DNA of 58,636 nt from Burkholderiales bacterium (lineage in GTDB: Bacteria; Pseudomonadota; Gammaproteobacteria; Burkholderiales; Nitrosomonadaceae): contig JACKLU010000016.1 of the NCBI GenBank assembly GCA_024235735.1, forward strand, positions 1 to 58,636, given 5' to 3'. Position numbers and translations under genes: made by a program. Below are positions 53,827-58,636 of the stretch, piece by piece (position 1 is the stretch's first letter; each line of letters begins with the position of its first letter). The notes under the pieces are model-generated. The model saw nothing but the letters and a program-made list of their open reading frames with translations. It was not told where the DNA came from and made no database searches.

Positions 53827-54839
53827 CATTTACGGAGTTTTCTCTCGATATCTTTCTTAAATTCTTTCTTAAAAGCCATGGGCAGGGTCTTGGTGATTTC
53901 ATACGTTGCGACGCCAATGGGCTTGCGGGCGTCGTGCAAGGCGTACTCAACGATGGTACGGCTCTTTCCTTGCAGAGAATGATACCGATGGTTGGATTCT
54001 CGTCTTCCTGCCGCACCTGGCGATCCAGCGCAGCCAGATAAAACTGCATCTTGCCGACGAACTCCGGCAGAAACTCGCCGACTTTGAGTTCAATGGCTAT
54101 CAGGCACCGCAGGCGACGGTGAAACAGCAGCAGGTCGATGAAGAATTCCTTGCCATCCACCTCCAGTCGATACTGGCTGCCCATGAAGGCGAACATGCCG
54201 CCCATGGCTCGCAGGAAGTCTTCCACCCGGGCGATCAGTGCCCGTTCCAGTTCCGTTCGCTGTGTTCCGCGCCCAGTTCTAGAAAATCGAAGGTATATTC
54301 GTCTTTCACCGCCAATTTGGCCTGAGCGCGGAGATCCGGTGTCAATGCTTGATCAAAATTGGTCTGGCCGAGCAGAGACTTCTCGTAGCTCTGATTTTCG
54401 ATCTGGTGAGCCAGCACATTTTTGACCAGCCGAACTTGCGAGTCATGCGGATGTAGAATTCTCGTTCCAGCGCATCGGAACAACGCTCCATGATGACGAT
54501 GTTATAGCTCCAGCCGATTTCTCGCACCAGCGGTGCGAGTTTCTCGACTCCTTGATAGATTTCAAAAACCCTTCATTCGCCACAAATTGGAGGCCGAAAA
54601 CCGCCCACGCCGGAAATTCGGCACGCAGATCCGCGCCCAGATTTTCCACCACCGCCTTACCCCAGCCTTCAGTATCCTGCCGTTCCACGATCATTCGCCC
54701 GATGTCCCAGTAAAGTCCAACCAGCTCGGTGTTGACCGCTTTCAGTGCGGCATACTGCGCCGACCGCACCTGCTCCTGACCAAAGCCAGCAGTCCCGCAT
54801 AGTCTGTGGAAGGTCCGGATTATCCTTTTTGCGCTTCAT
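53826..54839 (-). pseudogene. DUF1016/YhcG-family PD-(D/E)xK nuclease gene with many frameshifts
   Basis: A GGAGGTGG site at 54844-54851 precedes ATG 54839. Family blocks occur in order but in changing frames: 'SAQYAALKAVNTELVGLYWD', 'GWGKAVVENLGADL', 'SYNIVIMERCSDALEREFYI', 'HQIENQSYEKSLLGQTNFDQ', 'AKLAVKDEYTFDFLELG', and the nuclease core 'FIDLLLFHRRLRCLIAIELK' with D and E-x-K. The final frame ends in 'TIVEYALHDARKPIGVATYE' and a stop overlapping the res ATG. About eight shifts are needed (near 54807, 54777, 54609, 54597, 54566, 54420, 54252, 53966), nearly all a missing base in a short homopolymer. Either decayed or poorly sequenced. About 340 residues if repaired, normal. Confidence 0.88.
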
Positions 54840-54857
54840 GCGCCACCTCCGGATTTT

Positions 54858-55273
54858 CCGCAGATTGCGCAGATTCTCGCAGATTAAGAACCATTCTTTG
54901 TGTTGCAGGCTTTTAGCTCGAAGTTAAGCAATAGGGCTTTCTGCAGACCCGATGCTTTGAGGTAGTTGAGCCTGCGCCTCTTCTGTTCCAGATAGGCGAT
55001 CCAAGGCCTTCAACTCGACTATCACGGCACCAAAGCAAACAAAATCGGCTTTGTAATATGTCTTGAGTTGCTTGCCACGATAACTGACCGGCAGTTCCTT
55101 TTCCGCTCATAAGGAATGCGCCTTGCTTGAAACTCTATTTCCAAAGCCTCCTGATATACAGCCTCAAGGAACCCATTGCCCAACTCAGAATGCACCGACA
55201 TTGCCGCGCCGATTATGGCGTACGTTTGCTCATCTCGCTTTGAAAAATCTGCGTCCATCTGCGTAATCAGCGG
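54858..55273 (-). mobile_element. Putative 416-bp GxxExxY cassette with ~28-bp terminal inverted repeats
   Basis: The left end (54858-54885) and the reverse complement of the right end (55246-55273) match at 23 of 28 positions; each contains three iterations related to CGCAGATT about 9-11 nt apart. The interior is filled by one GxxExxY gene. Each end matches, on the same side, the corresponding end of the 73-bp element at 55490-55562 (26 and 27 of 28). No target duplication could be fixed. Confidence 0.6.
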
Positions 55274-55279
55274 ATTCAT
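54890..55279 (-). pseudogene. GxxExxY-family gene with frameshifts
   Basis: GxxExxY proteins are about 120-140 residue members of the PD-(D/E)xK nuclease-like fold with unknown role. The ATG at 55279 overlaps the mod stop (ATGA). The name motif G-N-G-F-L-E-A-V-Y is intact near residue 34 in 'AAMSVHSELGNGFLEAVYQE'. A frameshift near 55098 breaks the frame; the next frame continues 'YRGKQLKTYYKADFVCFG' and 'VIVELKALDRLSGTEE', with D and E-x-K. Further shifts are near 54971 and 54920. Met 9, just inside the inverted repeat, could be an older start. The 3' end reads into the left inverted repeat. Confidence 0.8.
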
Positions 55280-57219
55280 ATCGAGCGCACCTCCGTATGT
55301 GGCGACATCTGTTTGAAGATCTGCTCCACATTGATCTTGTCGTTGTCGGATTGGTATCGGGTATCGCAGAACACAACCCGCAGCGGCTCAAACCGGGCCA
55401 GCTCCTTGACCAGGTCCTCATTCACGCCGGTATCGAAGCAGGCGACCAGCGCATTGTCATCCACAAAAAAAACCTCGAAAGATGTTTTGTCCGCAGATTT
55501 CGCAGATTTTCGCAGATTATCTTTTTCTGTTTTTGAATCTGCGTCCATCTGCGTAATCTGCGGATGAATAATCTCTTTTCGGATGGGCAGCGAAAGATCC
55601 ACGCCCCAGTCCAGCAATACTTGAAAGAGCAAGTCTTCCGGCGTACGATCCGGCTTGATGTTGTCGATAAAAAATTCCAATTGACCTTGTTCAAGGGCGT
55701 CGGGTGTGTAGTAGACATCGACCATGTTGGAGGAATCAATTTTGAAGGCGCGGAAGCCGATGTCCTTGCGCCACCCTTCGCGGCACTCGCCTTCCAAAAT
55801 CTTCGTGCCAGCCCGGCGGATGCGTTCCTTGCTGATTTCGGCGATGGTTTTGTAACCCGCCTTGAAGGCTTCGGATTTTTCATCGCAAGGTTCGGGGAGC
55901 TGCACCATGATGAACTTGCGGTTGCCGCCGTCTTCGGCGTTGAGCTGCATCACGGCATGAGCAGTAGTAGCGGAGCCAGCAAAGAAGTCGAGGATGACGT
56001 TGTTATCTTGCGTACATATATTACACAAGTGTTTCAGTGTGATTAATGGTTTTGGATGAGTAAATGCTTTTGTGCCGATCAGCTCAGAGATCTCAGAAGT
56101 ACCATCTTCGTTCATTCCGTGATTATCCCACCAAGATTCGGCCTTTCTGCGCATTGATGTACGTTCATTTAAGAACTTTTTTTGAATTGGGCGACCAGTT
56201 CCCGATTTACCGAAAATAATCCTTCCATCCTCGATTCTTTTCTTAACATCCGACTCTCCAAACACCCAATATCTCCCTTTGGGTGGTAAAAAAATATCGC
56301 CTGTTTTCGGATTTATAATTTCAAAATAAGGCCCAACATGATTAGCAGATAAATCTGAAGTAGTCCAAGCTCCACGAGGATCACTATCAGGATTGGAATA
56401 TGTTTTTGAGATAAATTCCTCAGATAGAGGAAAGCCCAACAACGAATCATCTGAAGCACTTTTTCCATAAGATAGAAAATAGTCGTGGACAGGCGGAATA
56501 TATCCCATGTTATTACCATTCGTTTTCTTCTTCCAAACGATTGTTCCTAAGTTATTTGTTTCACCGAAAACTTCATCAGCAATTTTTTTAAGGTTGTGAT
56601 ACTCAGAGTCATCAACACTTATGAAAATTACGCCATCATCTGACAACAGATTCCTCGCCAGTTTCAGTCGCGGATAAATCATCGAAAGCCAATCCGAATG
56701 AAACCGTCCATTGGCTTCTGTATTCGCCACCAGCCGGTTGCCTTCTTCATCCTTCTGGTTTGATCGTTTCAGGAATTCTTCTGCGTTCTCGGCAAAATCG
56801 TCTTCGTAAATAAAATCATTACCCGTGTTGTACGGCGGGTCGATGTAGATCATTTTGACCTTACCAAGGTAGGTTTCCTGGAGCAGTTTCAGTGCATCCA
56901 GATTGTCGCCTTCGATAAACAGATTTTGGGTGATGTCGAAATTCACGCTTTCTTCCCGGCAGGGGCGCAGGGTTTTGGCGATGGGTGCGTTGGCGGTGAG
57001 CAACGCCGCACGTTTGCCCGGCCAGTTGAGATGGTAGCGTTCCTGCGGGCCTTCCACGATGGATTCGGACAACTCCTGTTTGAGTTGATCGAAATCCACC
57101 GCCAGTTTCAGTTGGCCATCTTCGCCTTTGACTTCAGTCACGCAACCCGGAAACAACGCGCGAATGCGCGCGATATTTTCCTGGGTCAGATTCGGGGAAT
57201 GCATTTTCAATTTTTCCAT
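55276..57219 (-). CDS. mod: Type III modification methyltransferase Mod
   Basis: 647-residue beta-class DNA adenine methyltransferase: motif IV 'IYIDPPYNTGNDF' (about 125-137) precedes motif I 'ILDFFAGSATTAHAV' (about 409-423). 'FISVDDSEYHNLKKIADEVF' and the C-terminal 'VEQIFKQMSPHTEVR' are typical. It methylates one strand of a non-palindromic site and also sets specificity for Res. The likely target-recognition region (about residues 225-400; 56020-56550) is clearly richer in A+T than the rest of the gene, suggesting domain exchange. An in-frame insert (about residues 551-578) comes from a 73-bp inverted-repeat element. First gene of the locus. Confidence 0.95.
   Translation of the reverse strand: MEKLKMHSPNLTQENIARIRALFPGCVTEVKGEDGQLKLAVDFDQLKQELSESIVEGPQERYHLNWPGKRAALLTANAPIAKTLRPCREESVNFDITQNLFIEGDNLDALKLLQETYLGKVKMIYIDPPYNTGNDFIYEDDFAENAEEFLKRSNQKDEEGNRLVANTEANGRFHSDWLSMIYPRLKLARNLLSDDGVIFISVDDSEYHNLKKIADEVFGETNNLGTIVWKKKTNGNNMGYIPPVHDYFLSYGKSASDDSLLGFPLSEEFISKTYSNPDSDPRGAWTTSDLSANHVGPYFEIINPKTGDIFLPPKGRYWVFGESDVKKRIEDGRIIFGKSGTGRPIQKKFLNERTSMRRKAESWWDNHGMNEDGTSEISELIGTKAFTHPKPLITLKHLCNICTQDNNVILDFFAGSATTAHAVMQLNAEDGGNRKFIMVQLPEPCDEKSEAFKAGYKTIAEISKERIRRAGTKILEGECREGWRKDIGFRAFKIDSSNMVDVYYTPDALEQGQLEFFIDNIKPDRTPEDLLFQVLLDWGVDLSLPIRKEIIHPQITQMDADSKTEKDNLRKSAKSADKTSFEVFFVDDNALVACFDTGVNEDLVKELARFEPLRVVFCDTRYQSDNDKINVEQIFKQMSPHTEVRSI
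55490..55562. repeat. 73-bp MITE-like inverted repeat inserted in frame in mod
   Basis: The left end 55490-55517 and the reverse complement of the right end 55535-55562 match at 24 of 28 positions with only 17 nt between them. Both ends match those of the GxxExxY cassette at 54858-55273. Read on the mod strand it stays open and encodes a polar stretch containing 'ITQMDADSKTEKDNLRKSAK'. The RNA could fold into a long hairpin. Confidence 0.75.
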
Positions 57220-57229
57220 ATAAAATCGC

Positions 57230-57454
57230 TTACTTTAACCACGGAAAACACGCCAGAGCTGCTTCATCGAGTTTAGCGATTTTCAAGTGCAGATCAAATA
57301 GCTTGCTTTCCACAATGCTTCCCTTATTGAAAACACCCCAATATATTTTAGGCAGAAGCGGATTGTCAAAAGCTTTCGTGCGGAAAAACCGCAAGAATCC
57401 GCCATGGACATCATCATGCGCTTTATCGTTACACATCGCACGACGACAGAGCAT
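57230..57454 (-). CDS. Hypothetical protein upstream of mod, perhaps truncated
   Basis: A 74-residue frame ends 11 nt before the mod start. The last 50 residues ('LLPKIYWGVFNKGSIVESKL', then 'LHLKIAKLDEAALACFPWLK') look like real protein, while the first 15 residues do not. No family is recognised. It may be the end of a gene whose 5' part is lost, or a small accessory gene of the restriction-modification locus. Confidence 0.4.
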   Translation of the reverse strand: MLCRRAMCNDKAHDDVHGGFLRFFRTKAFDNPLLPKIYWGVFNKGSIVESKLFDLHLKIAKLDEAALACFPWLK

Positions 57455-57635
57455 CAGCTGGTCTGGTCACATCGACTCGCGCGATGACGCCAAAATCAAC
57501 TGGCGATTGCATTGACCTGAAACTGAACAGCCAAGAACAGAATACGCAGTTTGGCAATTTGAATCACAGCAAAATCGTGAAATAATCCATTGCATCATGC
57601 GCGAATTGCATGACATACACTGAGGAGGAAAAAAC

Positions 57636-58145
57636 ATGAACAGGCTTTTTATGACATTGGGCATTACTGTACTGGGCGTAACGTTATCCATGACGAGCCA
57701 TGCCGACCGCATGGTGGTTTTGAAAGGAAACGCGGTTCTGCTGGCGGCTGATGATTTCTTATCCGTTTTTCCGGATTCGCCCAATTCGGCGCTATCTTGC
57801 TCGTTTAATCCGGCTGCGGGAGCCTTTGTTCCGGGGGCTTCGGCTGGAGGGATACAAATTCCGCTTCCCGGCGCAACGGATGTCAAAGTGATTGGCACGC
57901 ATGCCTATGTCGCCACGTCAAATTTTGAAAACGGCGCAGCGGCAACAGGCTATGTCAAATACGACATCAGCGCATGCATGCCGGCGGGTCCGTTTACGCC
58001 ATTCCGGGCGCATGCCAATCTGGGGTCCGGTGAGCTGGTGATACCCTGCGTTGAAGTCGACGGCAGTGAATACAATGTAGTCATGAATCAGCGCGGCAAT
58101 TCAATGAACTGGGAAGTTCAGTTTGTTAATACCGGTTGCTATTAA
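57636..58145 (+). CDS. Secreted protein of unknown function
   Basis: 169 residues with a clear signal peptide ('MNRLFMTLGITVLGVTLSMT', then a likely cleavage after 'SHA'). The mature part is rich in Gly, Ala, Pro and Asn, with four cysteines that could form two disulfides ('ALSCSF', 'ISACMP', 'VIPCVE', 'NTGCY') and predicted beta strands. No family recognised. A strong TGAGGAGG ribosome binding site precedes the ATG. A long hairpin follows, so it is probably a one-gene unit. Confidence 0.85.
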   Translation: MNRLFMTLGITVLGVTLSMTSHADRMVVLKGNAVLLAADDFLSVFPDSPNSALSCSFNPAAGAFVPGASAGGIQIPLPGATDVKVIGTHAYVATSNFENGAAATGYVKYDISACMPAGPFTPFRAHANLGSGELVIPCVEVDGSEYNVVMNQRGNSMNWEVQFVNTGCY

Positions 58146-58206
58146 CAGTATGTTAAAGCGGTATTTGTTGTTACTCTTCAGCATGGCGTAAATACAGCGA
58201 TTGGTC

Positions 58207-58245
58207 TGGGATGATGCGGCAACCCAATGTTGCCGCATCATCCCA
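58207..58245 (+). terminator. Perfect 17-bp hairpin after the secreted-protein gene
   Basis: TGGGATGATGCGGCAAC (58207-58223) pairs perfectly with 58229-58245 around a 5-nt loop. Only a short TT follows, so it is a weak intrinsic terminator on either strand or an mRNA-stabilising structure. It lies 62 nt past the stop, and about 130 nt from the end of the convergent LysR-type gene. Confidence 0.65.
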
Positions 58246-58377
58246 TTAACGTTTGACTCGCGTATTACTCCAGCGACTGATACGCCTTGATCAATTCACT
58301 GTAGTGGATTTCTGCGTTTCTTGCTCATTTTCTGTACTTCTCTTATTTATAAAAATAATCATACAGAAAATAACTCA

Positions 58378-58636
58378 TTAACTTTGACACTCTGGTGTCC
58401 AACTAACTGGATCCACTTCTCTCCTTAATAACGGACAATGGCCAGACATTGCATGGCGACAAGATAAATCCTCCAGAAAATCATCGGCATGCCTTAAGTA
58501 TTCCAGAAAGGCTTGCGCCACAACGGATAATTGTTTGCCTGCCGGATAGGCGAAATACCAGTGCCGTTCAATCGGGAAACCTTCAACATGCAATTCCGCC
58601 AGTTGTCCCATCGGCGCATCGAGAGCCAACGTATGA
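58378..58636 (-). CDS. LysR-family transcriptional regulator (CbbR-like), C-terminal end only
   Basis: The last 85 or so residues of a LysR-type effector-binding domain; the gene continues past the window end. 'LAELHVEGFPIERHWYFAYP' and 'GKQLSVVAQAFLEYLRH' closely follow the C-terminal pattern of CbbR, the activator of Calvin-cycle genes. This would suit an autotroph, but the DNA-binding half and the target operon are not visible. Confidence 0.75.
   Translation of the reverse strand, partial: HTLALDAPMGQLAELHVEGFPIERHWYFAYPAGKQLSVVAQAFLEYLRHADDFLEDLSCRHAMSGHCPLLRREVDPVSWTPECQS

Noticed and set aside
54841..55570. Repeated CGCAGATT units as a CRISPR array or tandem repeat
   Set aside because: Only short iterations within paired inverted ends; there are no regular spacers and no cas gene. 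They fit terminal inverted repeats better.
1..58636. tRNA genes in the intergenic gaps
   Set aside because: No cloverleaf with a GTTCRA-type T arm and matching acceptor stem was found by eye; a dedicated scan could still find one.

Overview
The window looks like a chromosomal segment of a betaproteobacterium, most probably a Nitrosomonas-like ammonia oxidiser. This is inferred from gene content and order: the rpoE-rseA-rseB-mucD / lepA-lepB-rnc-era-pdxJ-acpS-nagZ run, smc-zipA, zapA followed by 6S RNA, rlmH-maf-rng, and DevBCA and bestrophin-like transporters. No ribosomal RNA or ammonia-oxidation gene is present to prove it. No tRNA gene or CRISPR array was seen.

Layout. 1-2321 is the right part of an IS66-family element (tnpA, tnpB, tnpC), followed by a 5'-truncated SbtA bicarbonate-transporter remnant. 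3.1-12.4 kb holds single-gene units: bestrophin-like channel, PLP basic amino acid decarboxylase, GNAT acetyltransferase, metallophosphoesterase, DNA polymerase IV, YchJ-like SEC-C protein, PPK2 polyphosphate kinase and a YhiN-type flavoprotein. 12.4-16.0 kb has two very small genes (one DUF2909-like, TTG start) and a translationally coupled devB-devC-devA export operon. A YqhA-family membrane protein and a membrane-anchored heparinase II/III-like protein follow. 19.5-22.1 kb is rlmH-maf-rng; 22.2-23.7 kb is cheY-cheZ.

24.1-35.5 kb, on the minus strand, carries housekeeping and envelope-stress genes. rpoE, its anti-sigma factor RseA, RseB and a MucD/DegQ protease with a glutaredoxin-like partner form the sigma-E module. 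Downstream are lepA, lepB, a DUF4845 protein, rnc, era, pdxJ, acpS and nagZ; recO is missing from its common place between era and pdxJ. 35.7-47.9 kb carries queF, smc, zipA, a dual-CDGSH protein, a ZapB-like coiled coil, zapA, 6S RNA, motA-motB, a membrane-tethered methyltransferase, cysS and two cyclophilins (one periplasmic, one cytoplasmic). Then comes a PatZ-like NDP-forming acyl-CoA synthetase/acetyltransferase fusion.

50.7-57.5 kb is the main accessory island: a Type III restriction-modification locus in the order mod - GxxExxY gene - DUF1016 nuclease gene - res, all on the minus strand. mod and res are intact. The two genes between them carry about eleven frameshifts within 1.15 kb. 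The GxxExxY gene is bracketed by about 28-bp terminal inverted repeats. A 73-bp miniature with the same two ends, but no gene between them, sits in frame inside mod. This points to an undescribed small mobile cassette with GxxExxY-carrying and MITE-like forms. The window ends with a secreted orphan protein, a strong hairpin and the 3' end of a LysR-type (CbbR-like) regulator gene.
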